From: Allomuricauda sp.
GTDB lineage: Bacteria; Bacteroidota; Bacteroidia; Flavobacteriales; Flavobacteriaceae
Direction of reading: 5' to 3'
Assembly (NCBI GenBank): GCA_003712125.1
Contig: RHLF01000001.1
Location: 1,116,001-1,180,000 of the forward strand
DNA: 64,000 bases
Part shown: one piece after another, positions 19,930 to 27,177 of the stretch
Numbering within the stretch: position 1 is the stretch's first letter
Layout of the letters: each line of letters opens with the position of its first letter
Translations under genes and position numbers: made by a program
The notes under the pieces: model-generated
Seen by the model: only the letters and a program-made list of their open reading frames with translations
Databases searched by the model: none
What the model was told of the DNA's origin: nothing

Positions 19930-21774
19930 TTATCGGGATAAGAAGGCCTTGATAAGATGGGTGAGCTTTCTTTTATTGGCCACCGTTCCCTTTAATTTGA
20001 GTCGTTGCTGAATTTTTAATTCATCAAAAAGCAACTTTTTTTTGTGCAACGCATAAAGGTTTTCATCTTCGATTTCCAAAATCGTTTTCGGATCTAATTT
20101 GGTCGTCTTTTTGACCGTTGGTGGTTGCTTTTCAAGATTGATTTCCCAGCACTCACTGCTAGCTCCCATATCAACGTTTATATGGTAAACGCCTTTATAT
20201 TTTTTAGCTATTCCACCCTCCTTATTCAAATAGCGCTTTAATGCATTAAAGAATACGGTGCTCTCACTTTTTTGTTTGGACGCTGTTTTTTGGGGTGATT
20301 TCTTTTTTTGGGCATTCAGTATCAACTCTTCCAATTCATTGGCAGACTCTCTGATGTATCTTGAAAATAAGTAAGCGTCAGGCATGGTGCGCTTATCTGA
20401 AGTAGTCGTGATGCTAATATTTCCATTATAGCTAAAGGCGGCTATTATTAGACCAAAACCATCAACCACAGGGGTAAGTCCGAAAATTGCTACGGCTTTG
20501 TGACCATTCAAGTACAATACCTTTGTCGGGCCGGGCACATTGGTAATGGTAACATTGAAAGGCGGTCGGTGTAAATCTTTAATATTGTACTTGCTATACA
20601 GCCCAGCAGCCAGGTTGGCCAACCCAAAAGGAACTGCATCGGCCATTTTCGCAAGGGTCTTTGCACCCATGGTTTTATGTCTTGCTTTTCCTAACATGGT
20701 TTGCTCTTGAATATATTCCAACCGCTCCAATGGGTCATCGATATGTGTGGCCAATTGAACCATCATATTGGCAATTTTGTTGTCATGAGAGTTGTCATCT
20801 TGACTTCGAATCGAAATGGGGACGTTTGCCACCAGGGGTTGCAAGGGTAATTTTTCCTTTTCTTTCAGGTAGCGTCTTATGGCTCCAGCACAAATGGCCA
20901 AAATCAAGTCATTAATGCTCACACCCATAAGTTTTCTAAGGCTGTTTACCCTATCAAACGAAAGAATGGCGGTTCCCCAGGTTCGTTTGGGTGATACATT
21001 ACCATTGAAAATAGTTATGGGTACGGGGTAACGAGCCGTGGTAAATTCCTTTTGAATGCTCAAGGTCTTTGACGCCTTGGTTCTGATAAATGCCATGGCG
21101 GTTTCGGCAAGGGTTTTGGGAAGTTTAAAAGGGTTTTTAAAAAAACCGTAACCGCTTTTGAGCAGTAAGCTGATATCGTCTGGTAAGGGATCAGGTTCGA
21201 ATTTTTTAATCTTTGATTTATCAATGGGTTTGACCTTATCGTCTTTATCGAACAATATGCCCATCAGGCCAACACCTGAATTGCCATCGATCATTACATG
21301 GTGGACCTTACTTACGATGGCCACCGACCCTTTCGGTATTTGAGGAATTTCATCGATTCCCTCTATAAAATGAATCGACCAAAGCGGACGTCTCAGGTCC
21401 AATGGTGCACTGAATATACGTGAAGTGGTTCTTCGAAGGGATTCCCAGTTAGATGGGTCAGCCAATTTCATTCGATTTAGATGAAGATCTAACTCGAAAT
21501 TTGGGTCATCTACCCAATAGGGGTAATCCAAGTCCATGGGCACGTGCAAGAGGCGTTGCCTGAACTTAGGCATTAAATGCAGTTTAGAGGCCACAATATT
21601 TTTGAAGTCCTTAAAGTTTATAGAACCTTCAACAATGACCAAGGTTGCAATATGCATCGGACTGGTTGGTGATTCGGCATAAAGAAATGCAGCATCATAT
21701 CCAGAAATTTGGGTGAATTTCCCATCCAATACTTCTTGCGCAATATCTTTTAAGTCTTCAATTTTTGACGCCAT
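19930..21774 (-). CDS. Wax ester synthase/diacylglycerol acyltransferase fused to SCP2-like domain
   Basis: A 614-residue protein. Residues about 18-485 are a WS/DGAT acyltransferase: DAAFLYAESPTSPMHI near residue 27, PLW at 130-132, the catalytic HHVMIDG (H158, H159, D163, G164) and the SINDLILAICAGA ND motif. It would transfer acyl groups from acyl-CoA to a fatty alcohol or diacylglycerol. A lysine-rich linker (about 488-505) leads to a C-terminal block of about 105 residues. Its pattern (VYHINV, CWEINL, TTKLDPKTILEIE, LFDELKIQQRLKLKG) fits a sterol-carrier-protein-2 lipid-binding domain. Ordinary WS/DGATs are about 450-480 residues. The domain call for the tail is moderate; the acyltransferase call is strong. 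Confidence 0.88.
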   Translation of the reverse strand: MASKIEDLKDIAQEVLDGKFTQISGYDAAFLYAESPTSPMHIATLVIVEGSINFKDFKNIVASKLHLMPKFRQRLLHVPMDLDYPYWVDDPNFELDLHLNRMKLADPSNWESLRRTTSRIFSAPLDLRRPLWSIHFIEGIDEIPQIPKGSVAIVSKVHHVMIDGNSGVGLMGILFDKDDKVKPIDKSKIKKFEPDPLPDDISLLLKSGYGFFKNPFKLPKTLAETAMAFIRTKASKTLSIQKEFTTARYPVPITIFNGNVSPKRTWGTAILSFDRVNSLRKLMGVSINDLILAICAGAIRRYLKEKEKLPLQPLVANVPISIRSQDDNSHDNKIANMMVQLATHIDDPLERLEYIQEQTMLGKARHKTMGAKTLAKMADAVPFGLANLAAGLYSKYNIKDLHRPPFNVTITNVPGPTKVLYLNGHKAVAIFGLTPVVDGFGLIIAAFSYNGNISITTTSDKRTMPDAYLFSRYIRESANELEELILNAQKKKSPQKTASKQKSESTVFFNALKRYLNKEGGIAKKYKGVYHINVDMGASSECWEINLEKQPPTVKKTTKLDPKTILEIEDENLYALHKKKLLFDELKIQQRLKLKGTVANKRKLTHLIKAFLSR

Positions 21775-21794
21775 TGGTCCGAATGATTTTTGGG

Positions 21795-23129
21795 CTAGCC
21801 AACCGTAACCTCGGTTTGCACCAGCTGTGTATAATTGTTGATTTTTATGTTTTCAGCCTTTAGGTCGAACATCAGGCTGAACAAACCAAAAAAGGTTCTA
21901 TTGATATAAATAATGTGCTTTGACCCCCGGTTCGCATTCAGTTTCATTGCACTTGCCTTTTTCAAATACTGTTCTCCAAACTCCGATATTTTAGCAAAAA
22001 GGGTCATATCAGAAAAATCGAAGGTTTCATTTTGAAAAGGTTGTGTAAAGCATTCCAAGACTTCATGAAACATTTGGGTGAAGAATTCACGTTCTTCTTC
22101 GGTATCCTCGTTTTTCAATACTTCAAGTGCCAGGAGGTTCCTTTCGAAACTTTCAGGATCATTAATGATATCTGACCTGAACAACTGGAAATAGGGCGTG
22201 TAAAAGTCTTCAGGTATTTCCTTCATACAACCAAAGTCAAGGGCAATGACCTCATTTTTATCTGACACCAAAAAATTTCCAGGATGCGGATCGGCATGCA
22301 CCTTATGTAAGACATGTAATTGGTACATGTAGAAATCCCAAAGGGTTTGACCTACCAGGTTGGAGGCTTCGGGGTCGGTGTTAATTTGGATAAATTCAGA
22401 CAGGTGTATTCCTGCCATCCAGTCCATGGTAATGATTTCTGAGGACGAATACTCAGGATAGTAGGTTGGGAATCTTAAATTCGGAATATGACCGCAAGAA
22501 GCTGTTACTTCTTGACTTTGTGCTAATTCTAAGACATAATTAGTTTCCTCAACGAGCTTATGTTCAACTTCCTTGAAATACTTTTCAGAATGTTCCCCTT
22601 TAATATTGAACATTTTCATGGCCACGGGTTTTACGATTGCCAAGTCAGATTGAATGCTTTGGGCCACACCTGGGTATTGAATTTTTACGGCAAGGGTTTT
22701 TCCGTCTTTTTCGGCTTGATGTACTTGGCCTATACTGGCAGCATTAATAGCTTCATTGTTGAAGTTGTCAAAAAGCTGATGCGGAAATTTTCCAAACGAT
22801 TTTTTAAAGGTTTTGAGCACCAAAGGAGCGGATAAGGGAGGTACCGAAAACTGGGAAAGCGAAAACTTTTCTACAAAAGCCTTCGGCATGATATTTTTTT
22901 CCATGCTCATCATTTGAGCCATTTTCAACGCACTACCTTTCAGGGTTTTTAGACTGTCATAAATATCATTGGCGTTGTTTTCATTGAGGCGCTCTTTGGC
23001 ATCTTCCTCTGAATTGACAATTTTGTCACCGTAATATTTTAAATAATTTACTCCAACCTTCGCTCCGGTCTTCATCAATTTTGAAGTTCGTTGCAGTTTG
23101 GAAATCGGTATTTTTTTTGAGGTCTTCAT
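21795..23129 (-). CDS. ABC1/AarF (UbiB/COQ8-like) atypical kinase
   Basis: A 444-residue ADCK/UbiB-family protein with a protein-kinase-like fold that acts as an ATPase in lipid and quinone metabolism. Visible are LKGSALKMAQ at 63-72 (the KxGQ motif, here KMAQ), the Ala-rich nucleotide loop NAASIGQVH at 129-137, the AVKIQYPGV lysine K149, the catalytic HADPHPGNF and the DFG metal motif. Unlike UbiB it has no obvious C-terminal membrane helices. It lies between the TetR-like gene (7-base gap) and the WS/DGAT gene (20-base gap), so it belongs to the lipid operon. KxGQ with G replaced by A may matter, as this motif gates activity in COQ8. Confidence 0.88.
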   Translation of the reverse strand: MKTSKKIPISKLQRTSKLMKTGAKVGVNYLKYYGDKIVNSEEDAKERLNENNANDIYDSLKTLKGSALKMAQMMSMEKNIMPKAFVEKFSLSQFSVPPLSAPLVLKTFKKSFGKFPHQLFDNFNNEAINAASIGQVHQAEKDGKTLAVKIQYPGVAQSIQSDLAIVKPVAMKMFNIKGEHSEKYFKEVEHKLVEETNYVLELAQSQEVTASCGHIPNLRFPTYYPEYSSSEIITMDWMAGIHLSEFIQINTDPEASNLVGQTLWDFYMYQLHVLHKVHADPHPGNFLVSDKNEVIALDFGCMKEIPEDFYTPYFQLFRSDIINDPESFERNLLALEVLKNEDTEEEREFFTQMFHEVLECFTQPFQNETFDFSDMTLFAKISEFGEQYLKKASAMKLNANRGSKHIIYINRTFFGLFSLMFDLKAENIKINNYTQLVQTEVTVG

Positions 23130-23136
23130 GGAAGAT

Positions 23137-23787
23137 TTAGGACTTTATTTTTTCGGCGTATAAGAATTTACCCAAATCAATAATGTTGTTGAGCGATTGG
23201 GTATTCAATAGCTCAAGGCCAGTATTGATAGATTTTTCTATAAAGATATCGGTCTTTTCACCCTGATCGGAATCATCATCCATCCAGAATTTAACCGTTA
23301 AAAGGAACTGTACCCAAAATCCTTCTTTAATGGATTTTTTCTGAATGGACTCCATGGTGTCGTTCAGGCTTAAAGTTGCTATCTGTAAAGACTCGACAAA
23401 ACCCATAAAGCTTTCCTTTAGCTCACTAAAAAGCGAAATGGTATTGAAACTTAAACCATAGCCTTTAATGGTCAATTGGATAAAATCACGGTTTAGGGTG
23501 AAATTTTCGAATAGGGTATAGTAAAGACTTAATAATTTGTCTTTTTTACTGAAGGAAGTAAAATCAGGTGTTTCAATTAAGGTGGCGATAGAAACATCGA
23601 TAAGGGTTTTGAAAATGGTTTTGTCCAATTCCTCAAAACTCTCAAAGTGTTCATCGAATTTATCAGCATTAAAATTGTAGGCTTTGCTCCAACTTTCGAC
23701 ATCAGATGGTTTGCCCTGGTTTTTGACCACGGCATCCATATAAAAATCCATGAGATTCTCAACTGATATTTTCTTTTTTCTAGCCAA
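23137..23787 (-). CDS. TetR-like regulator heading the lipid operon
   Basis: A 216-residue, mostly helical protein resembling TetR/AcrR regulators with a divergent DNA-binding head: a basic ARKKK start and a helix-turn-helix-like VESWSKAYNFNADKFDEHF near residues 30-50. The C-terminal ligand/dimer domain is helical. The HTH is weaker than usual, so the family call is moderate. No ATG is available; TTG 23787 is used. An AAAGGAGG sequence (23815-23808) lies 20 bases upstream, too far for a normal Shine-Dalgarno. As first gene of the operon it may autoregulate lipid synthesis, perhaps in response to acyl-CoA, which is inference only. Confidence 0.6.
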   Translation of the reverse strand: MARKKKISVENLMDFYMDAVVKNQGKPSDVESWSKAYNFNADKFDEHFESFEELDKTIFKTLIDVSIATLIETPDFTSFSKKDKLLSLYYTLFENFTLNRDFIQLTIKGYGLSFNTISLFSELKESFMGFVESLQIATLSLNDTMESIQKKSIKEGFWVQFLLTVKFWMDDDSDQGEKTDIFIEKSINTGLELLNTQSLNNIIDLGKFLYAEKIKS

Positions 23788-23857
23788 AATTAATTTTAGA
23801 GTAGGGACCTCCTTTACTGTCTCTATGCCTTGAGATAAATGAGCTTACGAGGTATTG

Positions 23858-23865
23858 CAAAAATA
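23858..23865 (-). promoter_or_regulatory. -7 box of the lipid operon
   Basis: TATTTTTG on the minus strand is a perfect TAnnTTTG, about 70 bases before the TetR-like start. No clear -33 TTTG. The nearby TATGCATGCATA (around 23884-23895) is a short palindrome that could be an operator. Confidence 0.55.
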
Positions 23866-23897
23866 AGGATTTCCCCGTTTATTATGCATGCATACTA

Positions 23898-23938
23898 AAA
23901 AACCAGTAAGTCCCCATTCGAGACAAACTGGTTTTTGT
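23898..23938 (-). terminator. Terminator-like hairpin after the phasin genes
   Basis: Stem AAAAACCAGT / ACTGGTTTTT around an about 19-base loop, ending in a T run on the minus strand. It lies between the 95-residue phasin-like gene and the lipid operon promoter and so separates the two units. Confidence 0.6.
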
Positions 23939-23965
23939 TCAACTAACCAAATTAACTAAACTGTG

Positions 23966-24253
23966 TTATGCTACCAGCTTGGTCAATCTTTTTTTACTTT
24001 CAACTGCATGGTCTTTGATTTCATTTAAAATATCAAACACCAAATCTTGTTGATTCGCCGCCAATTTTAAGCCGCCTTTGATGGCTTTATCAGCAACAGC
24101 TTGCCACTCTGCCGTAACTTCTAATGAAGTAGATATGGCTTTATCAGTTTTAGAAAGGGCCAAATCATTAGATGTTACGATGAATTTTTTTGTTTTATTC
24201 ATGACCTTGCCAATGAATCCCTTGGCGTTCTTTTTTGTGCTTTTATTTTTCAT
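23966..24253 (-). CDS. Small phasin-like protein (95 aa)
   Basis: A basic, helical 95-residue protein without signal peptide or membrane segment. Its central 55 residues align without gaps to the 83-residue protein encoded at 25237, at roughly half identity: NDxALxxTxKAxxTS and the shared QQDLVFD-x-L-x-x-IK block. A related QMDLVFE block occurs in the 284-residue neighbour. Long amphipathic helices with Ala and Lys are typical of phasins, which coat storage granules. It is 33 bases downstream of the 284-residue gene and probably cotranscribed. Placement beside lipid-synthesis genes supports a granule role, but no characterised homologue is claimed. Confidence 0.72.
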   Translation of the reverse strand: MKNKSTKKNAKGFIGKVMNKTKKFIVTSNDLALSKTDKAISTSLEVTAEWQAVADKAIKGGLKLAANQQDLVFDILNEIKDHAVESKKRLTKLVA

Positions 24254-24266
24254 CTTGCGTTGAATT

Positions 24267-24282
24267 ATAATTGATCAATTAT
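24267..24282. repeat. 16-bp perfect palindrome between two phasin-like genes
   Basis: ATAATTGATCAATTAT reads the same on both strands and occupies half of the 33-base gap ahead of the 95-residue gene. It could be an operator, an mRNA processing hairpin or chance in AT-rich DNA. Confidence 0.5.
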
Positions 24283-24286
24283 GCAA

Positions 24287-25141
24287 TTAGGCCTTTTTTG
24301 AGTTACCCGTACCTTTCGCCAAACCTTCAGCTTGCTTTACCCATTCAGAAAAATTGGCATTCTTAAATAACGGACCCGCCTTATCGAGAACAGATTTGAT
24401 TTTCGCTTCACTGGCTTTTGCCAATTGGGCGAAAGTTTGGATACCATTTTCGTTAAAAACCTTTTCCAATTTTGGGCCAATTCCCTTGATCAACTTCAAA
24501 TCATCCTTAACCGCTGCGGAAGCAGTGGCAGCAACTTTTTCAGCTTTCTTCACGGCCTTTTTTGTTACTGCTTTGGCAGTTGATTGTACGGTTTCTTTGG
24601 TCTTAGCGACATTTTTTTGCACTTTTTTGGTGGTCTTTTTGGTATCCATGGCCTCTTCAACAAGTTCTTCTCCCTTGTTCAAGATTTTCTTGGCCTGTTC
24701 CAAAACATCTTCCCTAAAATCGTTCAACTTGGCCGTACCCTTAGCCTTGAGGTCTTCAGTCGTCTTTTCAACTTTTTTTACCATAGGGTTTTCAGCAACC
24801 TTGTCCTTCAGATTTTCGGCAACACCGATTACTTTTTTGCCAACAGCGGTTTTTGAAGCATATTCAAATGCTTTTTCCATCATATCCTCTTCATAACCAA
24901 CCAATTCAAACATTCTTTCTTTACCTGTGTTTACTTGCGATTTTACTGCCGCAGCAGTTTCGAAAACTAAATCCATTTGTTTTCTTCGAACCGGCTCAGA
25001 TTTTTGAACCAATTTCTTGGTTAATTCTTGCCATTTTTCACCATTTTCAACAGTGGTGTTGATTGTTGCAACAGTGGCATTAAGCAATGCTTTGTTTAAA
25101 CTCTTCTTGTTTTCAGTTTTTCTTTTCGTTTTTGTTGCCAT
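24287..25141 (-). CDS. Phasin-like protein with Lys/Ala-rich middle and C-terminal helix-hairpin-helix domain
   Basis: A 284-residue helical protein in three parts. Residues 1-75 resemble the small neighbours (ATINTTVENGEKWQEL, then the RRKQMDLVFE block). Residues about 80-215 are highly charged amphipathic helices rich in Lys, Glu and Ala (TKKTTKKVQKNVAKTKETV), like apolipoproteins or AlgP/histone-H1-like tails. Residues about 220-280 (LKLIKGIGPKLEKVFNENG) are a helix-hairpin-helix module of the kind found in DNA-binding or protein-binding tails. The combination suggests a granule protein that may also contact DNA, as PhaM or PhaF do in PHA producers. That parallel is inferred, not homology. 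Confidence 0.72.
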   Translation of the reverse strand: MATKTKRKTENKKSLNKALLNATVATINTTVENGEKWQELTKKLVQKSEPVRRKQMDLVFETAAAVKSQVNTGKERMFELVGYEEDMMEKAFEYASKTAVGKKVIGVAENLKDKVAENPMVKKVEKTTEDLKAKGTAKLNDFREDVLEQAKKILNKGEELVEEAMDTKKTTKKVQKNVAKTKETVQSTAKAVTKKAVKKAEKVAATASAAVKDDLKLIKGIGPKLEKVFNENGIQTFAQLAKASEAKIKSVLDKAGPLFKNANFSEWVKQAEGLAKGTGNSKKA

Positions 25142-25183
25142 TGTATTTTATTTAGAAAGTGTTTTTGTTCTTAATTGATGCTG

Positions 25184-25224
25184 CAAATCTATCGGCACCC
25201 AGTTACAACTGAGTTGCACGGTCA
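25184..25224 (-). promoter_or_regulatory. Promoter and direct-repeat operator of the 284-aa phasin-like gene
   Basis: On the minus strand: TGCAACTCAGT then TGTAACTGGGT (11-bp direct repeat), five further bases, then the perfect -7 box TAGATTTG (25191-25184). The second TGTAAC ends exactly 10 bases before the box. The same layout occurs before the 83-residue gene. Confidence 0.65.
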
Positions 25225-25236
25225 GATTCGTATACG

Positions 25237-25488
25237 TTAATTGCTTAAAATTCTTTTTTTGATACCCTGTAACACATCAAAAACCAAGTCTTGTTGTGTC
25301 GCGGTGATGTCCAATCCTTTTTTTATGACTTTGTTCGTTACCTCCAAGGATTTGTTTGCTACCATAAAGGAAGTATTGAATGCCTTTTCCGTTGCATCTA
25401 ATGCAAAATCATTTGCTTTGGTTGCCAAGCCCAATGTTTTATTCGTTGCTTTCTCAACCAAGGTCTGTTTTGTTCTTGTAGTAGCCAT
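25237..25488 (-). CDS. Small phasin-like protein (83 aa)
   Basis: A basic, helical protein of 83 residues, a clear paralogue of the 95-residue protein at 23966. They share NDFALDATEKAFNTS-type helix 1 and the ITATQQDLVFDVL block. There is no signal peptide. It has its own promoter with two 11-bp-spaced TGTAAC repeats, so it is probably a highly regulated, abundant small protein. It lies directly downstream of the SARP-type regulator gene on the same strand, 146 bases away. The role as a granule-coat protein is inferred from composition and neighbours; no enzymatic motif is present. Confidence 0.72.
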   Translation of the reverse strand: MATTRTKQTLVEKATNKTLGLATKANDFALDATEKAFNTSFMVANKSLEVTNKVIKKGLDITATQQDLVFDVLQGIKKRILSN

Positions 25489-25519
25489 ATCTTTTTCTGT
25501 TTATTCTAGTATTACGATG

Positions 25520-25554
25520 CAAACATAGAATCAGGGGGTTACAAATGAGTTACA
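25520..25554 (-). promoter_or_regulatory. Promoter and direct-repeat operator of the 83-aa phasin-like gene
   Basis: On the minus strand: TGTAACTCATT then TGTAACCCCCT (11-bp direct repeat), five further bases, then the perfect -7 box TATGTTTG (25527-25520). Repeat spacing and distance to the box match those of the 284-residue gene exactly. Confidence 0.68.
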
Positions 25555-25634
25555 GAAAAGTTGACCCCAAAAGGAATTGCTCAAAATACCCTATGGTTCT
25601 TAGTTCTAGGGGATATTAAAACACGAAAGCTTTT

Positions 25635-26444
25635 TTAGGTAATGGCCTCGATTTCTTTTAAGAGTGCCTTTGTCGCAGGCAAAGGGGAAATGCCATATTC
25701 TTCATCCAAAATATCGGCACATTTTTGATAGGTTTTGAGCGCCTGCGGTCTATTGCCTTTAGCAATGTATGCAGACATTTGAATTCGATAGGCGTCTTCC
25801 CATGTTTTATCGATTGAAATGGCCTCTTGTGCCAAGCGAATACTTTCCATTGGGTTTGATGCAACCAAAAGCTCGGCAAGGTTGACCAAGGCCCCAAGAA
25901 TCAAAACTTGCACTTTTTCTCGCTCCTCAGAGGACCAATCTTCAAAAATGCGGTTAGGGAGATACGAACCGTTATGTAGCGCAACAGCTTCTTGATAGGC
26001 CTCAATGGCAATTTGGGGGAATTCACCAAAGGCCTTGTTGCCAACAATAATGTAATTTTCAATGGCTTCCACATCGATCCAGACTAAATTCAGGTTGAGT
26101 TGGTAAGTTACCCCCTGTCTTTCTACATAAATGGGTTCGGTACGGGATGCCCTATTGGGTTCCAAAACCTTATTTACGCCGTGAAGTGCCACTTTAAAGT
26201 CACGATCATCTCCCTCTTCCCAAAGATGGTCCATAATGTGTTCTTTGTGCAGCGCATGTCGGTTTCTATAGGAGATGAGGTATTGAATGAGTTGAACTGT
26301 TTTATCTCTGCCCCATGCCTTGGCATTTACTTTTTCACCATGACGCCATAGGGTAAATTGACCCAAAGTTTGAAATTTGATGGGCGCTTCGAGCTTTGCT
26401 TTTTTATGGCTCGCCAACTCCGTGGTCAACTCCTGTTCTGACAC
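25635..26444 (-). CDS. SARP/AfsR-type transcriptional activator (winged helix + BTAD)
   Basis: A 269-residue regulator. Residues about 22-115 form an OmpR/SARP-like winged helix (FQTLGQFTLWRHGEKV, WGRDKTVQLIQYL, HIMDHLWEEGD, YVERQGVTYQLNL). Residues about 125-265 are a helical bacterial transcriptional activator domain (VDVEAIENYI, then TPR-like EAYQEAVALHNGSYLP and EDAYRIQMSAYIAKGNRPQALKTYQKC). There is no ATPase or sensor domain. SARPs bind direct repeats spaced about 11 bp just upstream of the -10 element, and such repeats precede two neighbouring genes. It is 3 bases downstream of the 190-residue gene, so the two are cotranscribed. SARP-type proteins are best known from actinomycetes. Confidence 0.83.
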   Translation of the reverse strand: MSEQELTTELASHKKAKLEAPIKFQTLGQFTLWRHGEKVNAKAWGRDKTVQLIQYLISYRNRHALHKEHIMDHLWEEGDDRDFKVALHGVNKVLEPNRASRTEPIYVERQGVTYQLNLNLVWIDVEAIENYIIVGNKAFGEFPQIAIEAYQEAVALHNGSYLPNRIFEDWSSEEREKVQVLILGALVNLAELLVASNPMESIRLAQEAISIDKTWEDAYRIQMSAYIAKGNRPQALKTYQKCADILDEEYGISPLPATKALLKEIEAIT

Positions 26445-26447
26445 CAG

Positions 26448-27020
26448 CTATTTGTTTTTTTTTGGTGCAGTTTTGGCCCGGCTTGCTGTTTTTTTGATGC
26501 CCGCCTTGGTGATGGAGCTACCTGCCTGATGCAGATCATCCACCTTTTTTGAAAGGTCTAAAACCGATCGGCGTAGTTCATCAAGAGTATCCTGCATGGT
26601 TTTGAAATCAGATTTCGAAGCATTTCGCCATTGATCTAGGGGTACCTTCTCTAACAACTCTTCCCCATATTCACTTAGTTGGTCTTGTAGATTCGCTACT
26701 TGTTTGCGTGGATCTTTGAGGGTCTCTTTAATGATTTTAGGTCCGGTTGACGCCACGGATTTAAAAAGGGAAAAACTTTTGGTCAATATACTCTCTTGTT
26801 CCTCAGATGACCGGTCATTCGTGGCTTCCATCGTGAGGTTCGCCAAATGTTGCTGGATAAAAGCGACGGCTTTGTTAAAATCTGTAAAGTTGATATCCTC
26901 ACCTCCTTGCACATGGGAAACGTTGCCCCTCCATTGTACTTTCGATTCTCCATTCTCGTCGTATATTTTTTGGGTGAACCGCATCATAAATGATGCTGTT
27001 TGTGCTGACTTTTTTGTCAT
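26448..27020 (-). CDS. Putative granule-associated or regulatory protein (190 aa)
   Basis: A two-part protein that I do not recognise by name. Residues about 10-65 (MMRFTQKIYDENGESKVQWRG, split by a WRGNVSHVQGGEDINF strand pattern, then a helix) look like a small beta-rich domain of the kind seen in conserved hypotheticals of actinobacteria and cyanobacteria. Residues about 75-175 are long charged helices (LTKSFSLFKSVASTGP, QDTLDELRRSVLDLSKKVDDL) predicted to form a coiled coil, and the tail is Lys/Ala rich. The helical half and tail resemble phasins and PhaR-type granule proteins. It is translated just ahead of the SARP gene (3-base gap). Confidence 0.62.
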   Translation of the reverse strand: MTKKSAQTASFMMRFTQKIYDENGESKVQWRGNVSHVQGGEDINFTDFNKAVAFIQQHLANLTMEATNDRSSEEQESILTKSFSLFKSVASTGPKIIKETLKDPRKQVANLQDQLSEYGEELLEKVPLDQWRNASKSDFKTMQDTLDELRRSVLDLSKKVDDLHQAGSSITKAGIKKTASRAKTAPKKNK

Positions 27021-27163
27021 TGTTATGTTTTTTCTCGTGATTTTGTTTTACGCCATTCTAAAAGTAACCATAAATCTTAGGTAATGGGCAGACCACAGTG
27101 CGGACATCCGTCAAAAGTTTATATTTATTGTACCTTATTTTTCAAATGCTACCACTAAATTTT

Positions 27164-27171
27164 TAGCTTTG
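27164..27171 (+). promoter_or_regulatory. -7 box of bioB
   Basis: TAGCTTTG is a perfect TAnnTTTG and ends 6 bases before the bioB ATG at 27178, so the 5' leader would be only a few bases. Confidence 0.6.
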
Positions 27172-27177
27172 TCCCTT

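Noticed and set aside
23808-23815. AAAGGAGG as Shine-Dalgarno of the TetR-like gene
   Set aside because: It is 20 bases from the TTG start, and strong Shine-Dalgarno use is rare in this phylum; recorded but not used.
24354-24896. Long plus-strand frame of 180 codons
   Set aside because: Antisense shadow of the Lys/Ala-rich phasin-like gene; the low-complexity codons leave the opposite frame open.
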